A stretch of 64,000 bases of DNA, taken from the NCBI GenBank assembly GCA_020226215.1, contig CM035227.1, positions 1,605,343-1,669,342 on the forward strand. Direction: 5' to 3'. The position numbers and the translations under genes are program-made. Shown piece by piece: positions 12,902 to 25,734 of this stretch. Below the pieces are notes generated by a model. It was not told the DNA's origin and ran no database searches. It worked only from the letters and a program-made list of their open reading frames with translations. Origin of the DNA: Sindora glabra. Its lineage: Eukaryota; Streptophyta; Magnoliopsida; Fabales; Fabaceae. How positions within the stretch are numbered: position 1 is the stretch's first letter; each line of letters starts with the position of its first letter.

Positions 12902-14094
12902 ATGCTAAGGAATAGGAAATCTGATGGTACGAGTGAAGGATCATCTAAGGACACGTTAAGATGGACACCAGAGATGGATACCAGAGATGGATACATTATT
13001 ATTGGATGCATTGTTGGAGGAAGTGAATAAAGGAAATCAACCTGATGGGACATTCACTACCACGGCATATGCTACTGTAGTGGTTGAGCTGAAGCAATCA
13101 ATTGGTCCATCTTTTCAAAAACATCACATCAAAAATAGGATGAGAACATTGAAAGAGCACTTCAATGAGTGTTATGACTTATTTCATAGGTGGAGCGGAG
13201 TTGCATGGAATCCAATTACAAGAATGTTTGAAGCTGAGTAGGAAGTGTGGAATGAGATCTGTGCGGTAATGTATCAAGTATCCTAAGCATCATATATTTA
13301 TTTTCTGAGTAATATATATGTCATTGTATGTTAGAAATAGATTCATCAATATTGATTATATGACATAAATGACTTTTATAAAGTTAAAGTTTATCCAATG
13401 ATGTATTTATTTTCAGGAAAAATCGGATGCTAAAAAATGGAAACGCACTCCTATCCATAACTATGACAAGTTACTGGAGCTCTTTGCTAAAGATAGAGCT
13501 ATGGGTGCACATGCTGAGACTTCAAGGGATAAAGTTTTAAGGTGGCAGAGAGAAGGCCTGGACTTTAATGATGATTTTGGACAGATGCCTGACTCTAATT
13601 TGTAGTGGGGAGATGAGCCCTCCACTTTCCCACAGCAGGCTGGTGCATTCACTCCTGAAGGTGCTCTCTCCACCCATTCTCAAGAATATAGTCCTTCAAA
13701 TCAATCGCAAGGAACTTCATCTTCAAGGGGTTCTAAGCGGGAAACACCTATGTCTGATGTGATTGAAATGGGATATGAAAGATTGAATTTGGGAATGAAA
13801 GATCTTTCCTCAATAATGAGAGAGGTGGCTGACAAGCATGTCCAAATAGCTAAAAAGTAGGTTCAAATAGCTGAAAAAAGTCTGTCAATCCTTGAGAAGA
13901 GTAAACCTCGCCATTACAGCGAGGCTGAGGTGTGGGAAGAGTTGGAGAATGTAGGAGTACCCCAAGAGTATCTTGTAAAGTGTTATGACTTCTTATGTGA
14001 TAATGAAAAGGCCAAGAAGAAATTCTTCGGTGCACCGCCACATGCACGACTACAAATACTGTATCAACAAATGGTGAATGCAGAAGTCGGCTGA
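12902..14094 (+). pseudogene. Harbinger Myb/SANT-like partner gene, broken
   Basis: Plant PIF/Harbinger elements carry a second gene with a Myb/SANT-like DNA-binding domain whose product helps the transposase bind DNA and enter the nucleus. Here exon 1 (12902-13265) starts MLRNRKSDGTSEGSSKD and contains the domain (RWTPEMD, then LLLDALLEEVNKG, then the region around HHIKNRMRTLKEHFNECYDL). Exon 2 (13417-14094) carries a Ser/Gln-rich linker and ends with the ARLQILYQQMVNAEVG-type tail. Breaks: a 13-bp tandem duplication at 12968-12993 shifts the frame inside the domain, and in-frame TAG codons occur at 13239, 13603 and 13858. It follows the transposase by about 260 bp in the same direction. Confidence 0.8.
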
Positions 14095-15263
14095 GCCATG
14101 GGTGATCAAACTAAATGATGCTTTTGTTGGTGAAATGTTAGCAGGTAATGTAATTTACTAACATTGTGCTGTAGGTTTGTTAGTAGTTGGAGGATTTGGA
14201 TGTATTTTATCTTTGTGTTTGGTTTAACATTCCATAGGTTTTATCCAAATATTCTTCTTATGTTTCTTACTTCTTTACAACATTACTGGATTAATCCATA
14301 TTAACTTTATTTCTTACTTATTGTAGGTATTTTTGCTTCACCAATGCATGAAGATGTAGCTGCTCTGGATTAGTTTATTGTATAACTTGTGTATTTTCTG
14401 TGGGATTATTGGATTGAGATGTTTGTTTGTGACTTTTCATATCAATATTGCTAATTGCAACATTTACTGAGTAGACAATTGATATGGTGGAGACATTTCT
14501 ATTATATGTAACAGGTTGTGTACTTATTTTAACTCAATTGACAGAAGATTTTATGCATAATTTTAAGTTATAATGTTAATAGGTCGTGTACCTTGGAGAA
14601 CATCTATATCAACATAATGGATATGATGGATTTTTAAACCTACATATGTTGCCAAGGAAGTGTAATTGTGAATGATGGCAGGGTTTCAATGCATAGTTAA
14701 ATTTACACAAGTAATGCTGGTTAATCTTACTTTTTTAAAAAAAATAAGATGTGGAAGTAGCAAAATTCTATTTTTTTCATAAGAATTTTTATTACTAATT
14801 ATAGTGCAAATTGTTTGAAATTAAATAATTATATGAATTTTAGAATTATAAACATAAATATGTAAGTAATAAGATAAATATTTAACATAAACTATTATAT
14901 TCATAAATTAATTTTTATTTAATTCTATTAAAAAATATTATAACCACCTCACTATAAGATTTTTTTTTAATTTATAGTGCAAATTTTTTAAAATTTGTTA
15001 ATTATATGAAATTTAAAATTATAAATATTAATATGTTAGTAATAAGAAAAAAAAATTAGCATAATTTCATTCTACCGTAAATTATTTTTTATTTAATTTT
15101 ATTACATAATAGTATAACTATCTTAACACAATATAGTAAAAGGATATTTTAATCATTTTATTCATCCACATTTCCTCCCTCCTCTATTTTCACCTATTCC
15201 AAACAAAAGAAATTTATTTCATCTCTATTTTCACCCCTCCTATTTTCACTCATTCCAAACAAT
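14095..15263. other. 3' part of the Harbinger element, no gene
   Basis: AT-rich DNA without an open frame. From about 15160 it turns pyrimidine-rich on the plus strand, with repeated CTATTTTCAC and ATTCCAAACAA motifs that mirror the left subterminal region of the element. Confidence 0.5.
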
Positions 15264-17221
15264 TTAGGTGAAATCACTTTCACCTCCATTTCCTCCCCCT
15301 TCCATATCCATCCCCCTCCATTTACACTCCTCCCATTTTCACCTCCAGCCAAAGTCACGTATTCATTCGTCCATTTATACTGAATGCAGCATAGAATTGC
15401 CCTTCCATGAAAACTCGGGGATGGATACGCCAATTACGAAGCTCCAGCGATTATGCCTACGACCGACCCGCATCAGAATGGATATCTAACATTTGGTGTG
15501 TAGGTGTGACTTTATTGGACTGTTCAAAAGTAAGAGATGGGAATAGAACGCAAGGAATAGTTGCTGGGGGCTGTGACGTGCGAGCAACTTAATTAGTGCA
15601 ACCAACGCTATCCATCTTTTACTACTGAGCCAGGTGTCATGGAGACTAACGTGGGGCCCACCAAACACTACGAACATTGACAACCTGTCTTGTCGGGGAT
15701 GAAGTTGTTGGACTTGGAACCTTACTCTGCCTAAGATTAGGTAGTACGAAATCTAATCGCGCTGATGAAGACCTGAATTTGATTAAAACACGTGGGCATT
15801 ACGTGTCGGAGGATACTCGAAAAAACAAAAAAGGGAGAAAAATTAAAACATAAAAATAAATCAAAAGAAAGACGGGTCAGGTAAAAGACTTTTTTAGGGT
15901 CGTAATTTTTCAATTTAATTGCAAATGATTTCACGCAAATTTTATCTCGAGATACAATGATTAACTAAAAATAAAAATATAAAATTATAGTTCTTTCATT
16001 CTTTGAATCAACTTAATAAAAATTTGGAAGAAGACATAATTCTTATATGGTTAATACCATCATAGATTAAATAAAACTTAATACATATATGAATTAGTTT
16101 TGTTGATAAGTTGTGAGTCATTAGATCAAATATTTTTTTAATCTAAAAAATGCAAAATTTAATATCAACCATTAATTTTATTTTATTAAGTAAAATTTAA
16201 TGTATAAAAAAATTTACCTTTTTATATTAAAAGAATAAATAATAATTTTTATGTATGAAATTACACACACTTTTTGACAAAAAGACATAGAAATAGATAT
16301 AATTATTGAACACAAATTTTTATTTTTAAGTCCCGATTTTAATCTCAAAAAAACATAATTTTACGTTCCAAAGGTGTAAATTTTTATTAACTCCTTTTTA
16401 AAATAATTATTTTATTAAATAATAAAAAATCACATCGTTAAGTGACCAAGAGCTTAAATCAAAGAAGCTGATGATATTTTTCTCAGGCTTTGGTTGGAGT
16501 GAATGTTGGTAATTTATGAGTGTTAACAATCTTCAAGTCATATATTATTTAGAAAAATTGATTCTAAAATGTTTATAAATAATGATCTTGAGTTATTTTA
16601 TTGATGGACTTTTTATAGTAATATATAAAGAATTAAAGATGACCGTTAAATTTAAATTGATAAACAAATTATTTCTCTTTATTTTAGAATTTAAAATCTT
16701 AAAAATTTATAATTATTTGTAAAAATTATTTAGTAAAAATTATTATAAAAAGATATAATTATTTGTAATAGTTTCTAGGAAGAAATTACTTTTGTTTGAC
16801 CATTATAAATATGACTTTTTATTAAATTATTTTTACTATTTCATATTGAAGAATTTTAATTTTTGTTATATCCTGAGACATGAAAATTTTTAAGAAAATA
16901 TAATATCTACCTTAAAATTGTTTTCTTCTTGTATCATCTTTTATTATTTTTTTGGCACCTCATCTCGACTTATATTTTTCTAAAAGAAAGTTGAATGGAA
17001 AAATAAGAGGAAGAAACAGAAGTATGAAAAATAAATTATGTCCAAATGCAATGAAAATCAAAGGAATAGAAGATAAGTATATTTTTTTTATGTTATACTT
17101 TAGTTAATTTAATAGAAACATAAGAAGAAAGAATATATTTTTTTTCCTTAGAGTGATAAATATATTCTCATGAATAAATAATAAAATTTACAAGCATATA
17201 TTTTTTTTTGTAAGCACCAAG
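15264..17221. other. intergenic DNA, no gene seen
   Basis: Positions 15264-15350 continue the CACCTCC/TTTCACC repeats found at the Harbinger right end. Positions 15350-15730 are GC-richer and contain short open frames on both strands that show no domain. The rest is AT-rich with nothing recognisable. Confidence 0.45.
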
Positions 17222-17229
17222 GGCTTATG
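17222..17229. repeat. 8-bp target duplication, left copy
   Basis: GGCTTATG directly precedes the CAATAGCGGA tip of the MITE. The identical octamer follows the other tip at 17376-17383. Confidence 0.8.
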
Positions 17230-17375
17230 CAATAGCGGAGGTAGGAGGTTAGGACGGGCCCGGTCCCTACCTTAGAATTTTGATATAATATATATTATCA
17301 AAATTTATATGATCCCCTAAATTTTATAATATTTTAGTTTGATCCCCCACTTTGTAATTTTTACTTCCATTACTG
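17230..17375. mobile_element. 146-bp hAT-type MITE
   Basis: The element has imperfect terminal inverted repeats, CAATAGCGGAGGTAG on the left and the complement of CAGTAATGGAAGTAA on the right. It is bounded by perfect 8-bp duplications of GGCTTATG, the size made by hAT transposases. The CAGTGGCGGA-like tip is common among small plant hAT derivatives. It contains GGGCCCGG near the left and GATCCCCC blocks, and no coding capacity. It must have been mobilised by a transposase encoded elsewhere. Confidence 0.75.
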
Positions 17376-17383
17376 GGCTTATG
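17376..17383. repeat. 8-bp target duplication, right copy
   Basis: GGCTTATG directly follows the CCATTACTG tip and matches the left copy exactly. Confidence 0.8.
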
Positions 17384-19107
17384 CATTGACCACCACTACT
17401 AATATAAGTGACTATAATTATCAATATCATTCATTATTTTATCTGTCTCAACTTTTTGTGTTTTTTTTTTCTCAATTTAATGTAAGATCTATTTTAGTTA
17501 AAAAGCATCTTTTTAATCATAGCTAAAGAATAAATAAATTCGAATAGAGATATTTTCTAATAATAGTGTCAAATAAAATCTTCAGAATAATAAATGAAAT
17601 AGAACTATTTTTAAATATTGATTATCAAAAGGTAAAGTTTGGTTAAAATTTTGCATGCAAATTCTGATTACGAAAAGAAAAATAAAAAAATTTCCTATTT
17701 GCATATTCTACCCAAAGCGATGTAGAACAATGCAGACCTTTAGATATAGATCAATGAATAATAGCCGTTGATGATGTACGAATCTTTTGTGTAAAGGATA
17801 ATATTAAAAGTTGGCACACGTAAAAAATTGGTAATTAATCACATTACTGTCCCTAAAGACACTAATGCTTTGTCCGTTTGGAAAGCAAATTTTATAGATT
17901 CGTTTTTATTTCATTTTCAATTCAATAAAAATGATTTCAAATTATTTCTAAATAAATTTTATTAAATGAAAATTATACTAAAAATAATAATTCAAATTTA
18001 TTTATAAATAATTTTTTATTAAAAATATATTAAAAAATACATATAATTTAATTTAAAATAGAATTTAAAAAAATAATTTTTTTAATTTTAAACATATTAA
18101 AAATATATGTAATTTAATTAAAAAATAAATTTTAATGATATTGTCGTAAGCGCAATATTAGAAAGAAAAAACTCTTGAATTGATATGTATTTTAATTAAG
18201 TTAAATGAAATGAATTTTAATGAAATTCTTAATGAATTCAATGAATTTTATAATAACATGAATATAATTAAAACAATAATTATAAATAAAATAAAATAAA
18301 ATCTTTCTTTATTTCAAAATTAGAATTCATTTGAAAAAGAAATGAAATCTTATTTGAAATTATCATATACCCAAAACAAGCAACTCTTAGAGATAACAAT
18401 TGCCCGAAAATAATGCATTCTTCTAATATGATTATTCACAAGGGGTACTAATTTGAAGATACGCTAATGGGATCACTATAGACTTTGTGTTGAATTATAG
18501 TCTTTGTTGCCTGTTTTATTTGTGAGAATACTGGTAAGTTTTTCTGGTGCAGATCTGACAGAAATTACTGTATACGGGGACCAAACTTAAAAGGAGTAGG
18601 AGGTGATGATATTTTTTAAACAAAATCTAATTTTGGGATACAAATTGTATGGATAGTTTATGTTTCAATGGAATTTTGCATCTTTATTTTTAATTTTATT
18701 AGTTATTGCAGGATTTTTTGGTTAAGAAGGTGGTAATGATTGAGGTGATGAGCTCAATGAATTTGTTACCTATGTAAGTATTAAAAAGGAAAGCGGTGCC
18801 CCATAATTATAAATATGAAATGTGGGTGTGTATTTCTTCTTTTTTTTTTTTTTGGATAAAATGAAGACATGACAATGCAAATGGAATATGGTTGGCATCT
18901 TTCAAATTAAAGAAAAATTTGAATGGACACCAAATAATGGGACTGTCATGCAAAGAAGGCATGAATAAATAATCAAGCTTCAAACTTTATTGTGTCTTAA
19001 TTATGAGTGACAATTCAATAAAAAGCTGATACTCAATACAAATTGAGAAATAATTTCACTTAAAGTTAAGTAAGAAATTATATTACTTATACTTCTCATT
19101 ACTCTCC
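17384..19107. other. AT-rich intergenic DNA, no gene seen
   Basis: No coding feature is visible. The segment 17877-18375 starts near TGTCCGTTTGGAAAGC and ends near ATACCCAAAACAAG, loosely like a Tourist-type MITE, but the ends pair poorly and no TWA duplication was found. A long T run lies near 18838-18853. Confidence 0.4.
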
Positions 19108-19450
19108 TTTATAAGTATAAGATATCTTTAGATAGTATTCACTAAGTTTCTTCCTAAACAAAATGTCACCATGAGAAAGTGTTGGACAACATCATTGTAG
19201 CATACAATTTTCTTAAATCATCACCAATACCCAAGAACGAGTCTTCTTTGATTGTTTTCACAAACTCCTTGTCATCATATACTAGTCTTTTTACAAAACA
19301 TGCATCTTTAAATGTGTAATGAACTTTAACTTCTAAAAATTTAATTTCATTATAACTTCCATGTCGCAATCCAAATCCAATTATGACTAGCGTAAATTCC
19401 GTTATCCAATTTCTATCAGTCTCAACATTATTTATACCAATTTTATCCAT
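19108..19450 (-). pseudogene. Helitron RepHel helicase fragment
   Basis: Reading leftward from 19450, the frame contains YNEIKFLEVKVHYTFKDAC, then DDKEFVKTIKEDS, DDLRKLYATMMLSNTFSW. This matches the order of a segment well known in the plant Helitron helicase (of the form YPTFKDAC, DDDKEY, LRRLFATLLLSN). After a stop at 19166-19168 the same frame continues with residues resembling HVWEETWKILSxDILY, with stops at several positions. The Rep nuclease domain and the Walker motifs are not seen. This is a small dead fragment of a rolling-circle transposon. The first ~45 residues of the open frame match less well. Confidence 0.62.
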
Positions 19451-21435
19451 TAAAAATCCTTTTATTTTTGCAAGAATTAAAAATTCACTTTAAATTTTAT
19501 AAAAAAATAAATAGAATTTTTTCTATTTTCTAAAGGTCATATACCCTAAAATACAAAACTTATAATCTTTTGCAAATATGACAGTAACTCAAACATAACA
19601 CAATATTACATAACTCTTATACACATCTTTATTTATATAAATGTCAATAACTATTCTTCTAATCCTAATTCAACTATTAAAATTTCTCCAACTAGGAGGT
19701 CTTTGATGCTCCATAAATGCAATAAAGTTTGAAGGTACTTATTTTAACCTAAAAATATTAGAAATAAAATGGAATGAGTTATGAGAACTCAAATAGTTAT
19801 ACATAAGGTGATTATATAAACACAATCATATGCTAATTAGGTATTAAATTAGAAAATAAATGTAAATCATGTTCCTGAATTTCTAAAATACACAAGATCA
19901 AATCTCGGGATAATATGTCTACCTACACACAAGTTTAAATTGCCATGTTGTATCATAAGTTATAATAATCTTATTCATTCATTTTACACAATATCGACAT
20001 CATCACACACACACAACCCATTATAGGTAACCATCACATTACATATAGCTAATAGAGTTTAAGCATATCAAGTCTTTACAATTATACCAAACATCACCAT
20101 CCAATCACCAATAGATTTCAATATCACATTATAATACATAACAATTCATAATAAATATACATGTATCTATCTTTTGATTCCTAGGTTCACCTTGTACCCT
20201 ACCTGCCTTTTCATCCTTATTCCTTTCGAACCAATTTTATATCCTATCCACCTTTTTACTAGATATTTCCCATCCAATTTTCATATCATCACCTTTGTCA
20301 CATTTTTCAATATCTAATGCCACCATACCATAATTCACAATAAAATATACACCTAAATCTCAATTCTACATATCATAATTTCAATGCAATTTCAACATAA
20401 TACAACTATTTTATCATCACATGGCAATATTAAAGCATATAACAATATATATTTATGACAATACCACCGTGCCCTTTTGTATGGCTACAATATTCATTCA
20501 CATTTTAATATAATTCACACTATAGTTTCTAGTATACTAGTAAGAAAGAAAATTCAACCATAATCTTTCATCTCCCAATAATAGCATCATTATGCTTTCT
20601 AAGCATGGTCATCTACATTCACTCATTACACACACATTCTTAGCTTATTGTTCCATCAAGCACATTTGCCATCAAGTAATATTAAATAATAATTATTGAG
20701 ATTAAAACTCTTCATTCATAGTTATATTTAAATCCCATATGTGAATTGTATTTACAACAAATAGGATTTATAAAAAGATTATAAAGCATAACATTCATCA
20801 ATTGTAAATAATCATTAAATTTTTAAAAGGTAAGATATATACTTATCGGATAACGCTTGTTCACTCTTGGAAGTTCCAAAACATCCTTATTCATCTTTTT
20901 ACACTTTCCTTGTACTTCACAATTTATAAGAATAGTTTATAAATATATCAAATTTACTCATTTTCTTCCTAAACTACTATTCTAGGATGTAATCGTGATA
21001 TTTTAATCTATTGTATTTTAACTCTATTAACTTTTCTAGAATTAATCACAAGAAACCAAAAATATGCAATAATATAGAGATTTACAAATCAAAATCATAC
21101 CTATAAAAATATTAAAACTTGATGCTATAAAAGTATTTATTCATACCATTCCATCATCTTTGTATCATTATCTTCTTAGATTTTAAAAGTTATCACTAAG
21201 AATTCTCTAAATAAAGATTTCTTCAGTTCAAGCATAGAATAAGCAAAATATTAGAATATTATGCTATAAACACGCTCTCATGACATCATTATGTAAAATC
21301 ATACATTAAATTTTTAATATTTTCAACTTTATTTTAATGAAGCTAAATTTCACATTTTAAAGACTCTTTCTTAATCAAAGTCATTTAAGTATAAAAATTA
21401 AACTTGATGATCTAGACATATTTAAAATATATTAT
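19451..21435. other. AT-rich repeat-like DNA, unassigned
   Basis: No gene is seen. Positions about 20160-20340 and 20840-20920 have the T- and C-rich, low-stop character of LTR sequence and may belong with the candidate LTR that follows. I found no matching partner copy in this window. Confidence 0.35.
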
Positions 21436-22795
21436 TGTAATATCCCATAACATAATATTCTTATATTTTCAAGTTATTAACAAGTTCCTCAGGGTATGTA
21501 TAAAAATACTTTTTCTTTGACTCAACTCTAAATCATATGAGAATATTAAGTTAATAACGTTGAAAGACTTTAATCATATTATTCAATTATCTAATAGCAT
21601 GAAACTTTTGTTTTCTAAAGCATTATCATATATTTCATTTACATGGAAAATGAGTTTTCTTATATCTGATTGGAATCATTCAAAATATAAGAATGTCACA
21701 CTTGTAAATGTTCTAATCATACTATTTAGCACCACAAAGCATAAATTTCATATTCTTGAAAGAGATCACCATATACTTAAAGCATGCATTTATGGGTTTT
21801 TTGATTCAATCTGAATCATCATAAAAATAGGACTTTTTACATAAAATCACTTAATCACAACTCAAAGGGATTATTGGTAGCTTGTTAGTGGTGAAACAAT
21901 GTTAAACATTAATAAAAGAAGGTAAGATTGAAATTCTAGGCACGAGATCAACGTTATGCTTCCTAGCTCTCCATGTTTGCTGACGACAATGGTAACTTGT
22001 CGTGAATGGAGCTCGGGCAACACATGGTGGTCGGATGTAGTAGGTTTACCTATCACAGCTCGCTAACTCCCCTTGAATGCCTTTGACAGCCTCCAAATGC
22101 GATAAAATAGCTGAAGGCAGTGAGGACCTGCTATACACTAGCACTGCCAATGCTGACAACAAATGACGCAAGGCTTGGCAACTATGGGTGCTTGGAAGAG
22201 AAGAAAAACATGGAGATAAGAGAGAGAAAATTAATTTCCTAAATGGGAAAGAGAGAAAAAAAGATATAAATAGAGTTAAAGGTCCTAATTTAGTGCTTCA
22301 CGGTGCACTATAAGCCCTAATCTCACCCATTCATTTCTTGATCCAGTCCTATCTTAACCATCCATTTTCCTTCTTTATAAATTTTCTCAATTAAGATTTT
22401 AATTTAATACTTTATTACTCTATAATATTAGAGGAATAATTTATTAAATTGTAGTACATATACATATCATAATTCATCACGTTCCAAATTTCTCAAGTAT
22501 CCTTGTAAATTTATAAATTTATGAATAATATTATCGATAAAAATTAACACACACATACATACATATATATAATAATTTCTAAGCTCTCAAATTTCAAGTA
22601 TCCTAAAATTTATCAATTGTATAAAAAATTATTCAATTAGTAAAATCATAACGATACTTATTCGGTAAGAATTTAAAATATTCTTGCTTCATTTTAATAA
22701 TGATAAATACAATCTAAATATACATGCTACTTAAAATAAATATTTTGAGCATTTAAAATAATTGAAAATTTTAAATTTTACTATAGGGTATTATA
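21436..22795. mobile_element. possible degenerate solo LTR (Ty3/gypsy style)
   Basis: The segment begins TGTAATATCCC and ends GGGTATTATA. These are inverted short tips similar to the TGTAACACCC...GGGTGTTACA ends common in plant chromovirus LTRs. It contains a GC-richer block with a polypurine stretch (about 21930-22270), as in such LTRs. The right tip lacks the expected CA, and the flanking five bases (ATTAT, TTCCA) do not match. The boundaries and even the identity are therefore uncertain. Confidence 0.35.
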
Positions 22796-25734
22796 TTCCA
22801 AGACCTTTCACTTTCATCAATAATATTTATAGGCAATTAAGTTCGCCACTGCTAAACAAAGCAACTTGTAATTACCCAATATAAAACCTCTATTTCTTTG
22901 GAAACCATTGATGTTCCTCTTCTTTGAAGATAAATACAAAGGAAATTCAACAAAATGAGTTGTCTAACAATTTCATAAATGTTGTTTTTTATTAACTAAG
23001 CAATGAACATGGATTTTGTTATTAAATCTTTGTGAAGAAATTATTCACGATTTTGCAGTGTCTTGGTATAAGCAATAATTCTCACCAAGCAAGTGGAATG
23101 TCAACGTCTCAATTGCAAGTTATCTATAATGAATATCATAACAAAATATCCTTTGCACAATTTCACACACTGAAATATATTTGTAAAGCCTAGCAGTAAC
23201 ATGATAACATCATTTATTAACTTATTTGAATAAATACTCAATAGAATTCCCTTAATTGCATCATTCAACAATGATATGAGATTAGAACATCATTAGTAAA
23301 TATGGATTAAAAGGAGTTACATAGTAATTATCTAACAAAACACCATTCTTCTCCATTATTTTTCCAGTGCCTCTTCTTTAATAAATTGGATAACCTTTAT
23401 TAATGGTTGTTGAAATCTTTTTGGAAATGCTTGACACATTTTCTATCCTTCATGGATGGTAAATTTGTATTCGCATTACCACATGGACATCCATCATGAA
23501 GTTTGAGACTACTTTGTACAATTTAGGATGAAAGTCTTTATCTAGAATTTCTCCACTAATAATACACAATCAATGTCTTAACGAAGGAGCAAGATACTTT
23601 TTCTCTACCCTCAAGAAGAGAAGTATGTGTACATGTGGTGAACTTTTCTTTTGAAATTTGACTATGTACATAATTGAAATGCAATTAAAAAATATTTTTA
23701 ATATGGATAATCATATTTACTTGTAGAATGGTAACAATAATGATATATAATTAATGATAATTGATTATATATAATTATTCACAACTATCCTAATAATTCT
23801 AAACAATTTGTCATGCTTAAGTAAATTCATCAAATTCATTAACTTTAGTAGGTAAATTCGGGAAATTGCTTCACCACAATCAATTTATTTCTTTAAAGTT
23901 TGTAAATATTTTTTTGATATTAATTTTCAAGTATTATAATTCAAATTAAAGACACATTAATTGAGAATTTGTCTTTTTCAAAACTTTACATCTCATGCTC
24001 TTTTGTATTTTTTTATACTGCATTTAACATTTTTTTTCATGTTTATTTTTGCCATTCATACCTTGAACACTAATATAACTCCAATATAAACATAATATAA
24101 TATATTAATTATTATAAAAATTATTCAAAGAGTAAAATTTTTAATTTATTCAAGTTACTTAATTATACATTTTACTTTTAACTATCTTTACTTACATTTT
24201 TTATTTTTATTTACTTCATTATACATTTTTCATTTTTTTCATATATACTTTTATTACTTACCACTCAAATGCTAAGATCATTAAGTAATAGAGATACAAT
24301 CAAATTTTTATTATAAAATAATTTAAATAAGCTAACAATTTAATTTTATTACTTATTTAATTTTTATTATTTTACAATTTATATGCTAATGCTAGTATCA
24401 TTAGTGCTATAACACTATATTTTATTTTTATTATAAAAATAATTTAAGTAAAATAAATTTTTAATTAAAAATTGATTGCATTAAATAATTATTTTCTTTT
24501 TCATAAAATATTTAAAATTTAAAATCACATGCATTTATTAAATTTTTCTCAACTTTTTTTAACAACATTAGTGATACAAATTTCACAGGAAACAAAAAAT
24601 GAAAATGACGAGTCCCAATCACCCGATGACTAATTGAGGTTAATTTTATGATTTCTAGTCATTTGCTTCAAAACTTCTTTTATTGGGCAGTCCAGTCTAC
24701 CTAGTCTCATCCATTAACGAGTAATATTATAACTTGGAGTAGATGGAGGCAGGAATGGTCCCACCACATCAGTATGTGATGCAACGAACCTTTGTAATTC
24801 TACCATAGAATCTCTTTAATTTTTTTTAAATATGTGTATATATATGTGCAACACCTATATATAATCGATTAAATATCATTTCTTTCTGCTCAACTAATTT
24901 TCTTATTTTATTCTTTATATTCAATAAGATTAGACCATTTCATTAGGAAATTAAAATAATAAGCTTATTTATTTTTTACACTTAATTATATAATGCATAG
25001 CCTAATGACGTTAAACTAATAACGTCATCAAGTAATAAAAGTGCATGTAAGGCATTTTAATAAATATACATGAAATGACAAGTTACAACAAAAAAATAAG
25101 CAAATTAGTATATGTTACAAAATAATAGTGTGGTAAATTACATTGAGGTACAACTTATTGGACTTTTTTTTCAAAAAGGTATTAGTTCTAATCTTTATTT
25201 TAAATAAGTACTATTTTTATAAATTATTACTATTATATTCTTAAAATATTTTTTTAACCATGAGAATGCAATCGTCAATTAGGAACTTTGGAAAGGTATA
25301 ACTTCATGATTAGTTAATTAATTTTTATATATAACCACTCATTTTCATTCGTTTCCTATAATCTTTTAAAAGAAAATAAAAAAAATTTAATTTCGATAGG
25401 GTCCACCTGACTAGAAACATGTAGATTGATATTAAAACTTTAAACAACTATAACTTTATACTCGGTTGTCCGATTAAGATAAATTATATATCAATTTTGT
25501 ATAATTTTTTGATATCTACGCATTTAAAAAAGTCAAAGGCATTTTTCCCACTTTGGTTAGCAAAAAAAAAAACTTTTTTCAATAACTTTTTTCTATTTTT
25601 CTTTATTTTCTTATAATTTTGCTAACCTTGATCTCATTTTTCTTAATTTAAATTCATTTAAATTTTATATTGAACTTTTGCTCACTAATTCTCTTAATAT
25701 CCATTAATGCTATAACAACTTTCTTAAGAATAAA
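22796..25734. other. AT-rich intergenic DNA, no gene seen
   Basis: Six-frame reading shows only short chance openings. I found no terminal repeats, RNA gene or domain. Confidence 0.55.

Larger units (their letters stand above)
8683..15263 (+). mobile_element. decayed PIF/Harbinger transposon
   Basis: The span holds the two genes that define plant PIF/Harbinger elements, a DDE transposase and a Myb/SANT-like protein, in the same orientation. The left end reads TAA then GGGTATGTTTGGAACGGGTG (from 8686). This fits the family habit of a TWA target site and a G-rich tip containing GTTTGG. The inverted counterpart near 15190-15263 contains two copies of ATTCCAAACAA with CTATTTTCAC motifs, matching the left subterminal GTGAAAAT repeats on the other strand. 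The exact right tip and target duplication are not resolved. Both genes are broken, so the copy cannot move on its own. Confidence 0.65.

Noticed and set aside
17877..18375. Tourist-type MITE
   Set aside because: GTTTGG-like motifs occur at the two ends but the inverted repeats align poorly and there is no 3-bp TWA duplication.
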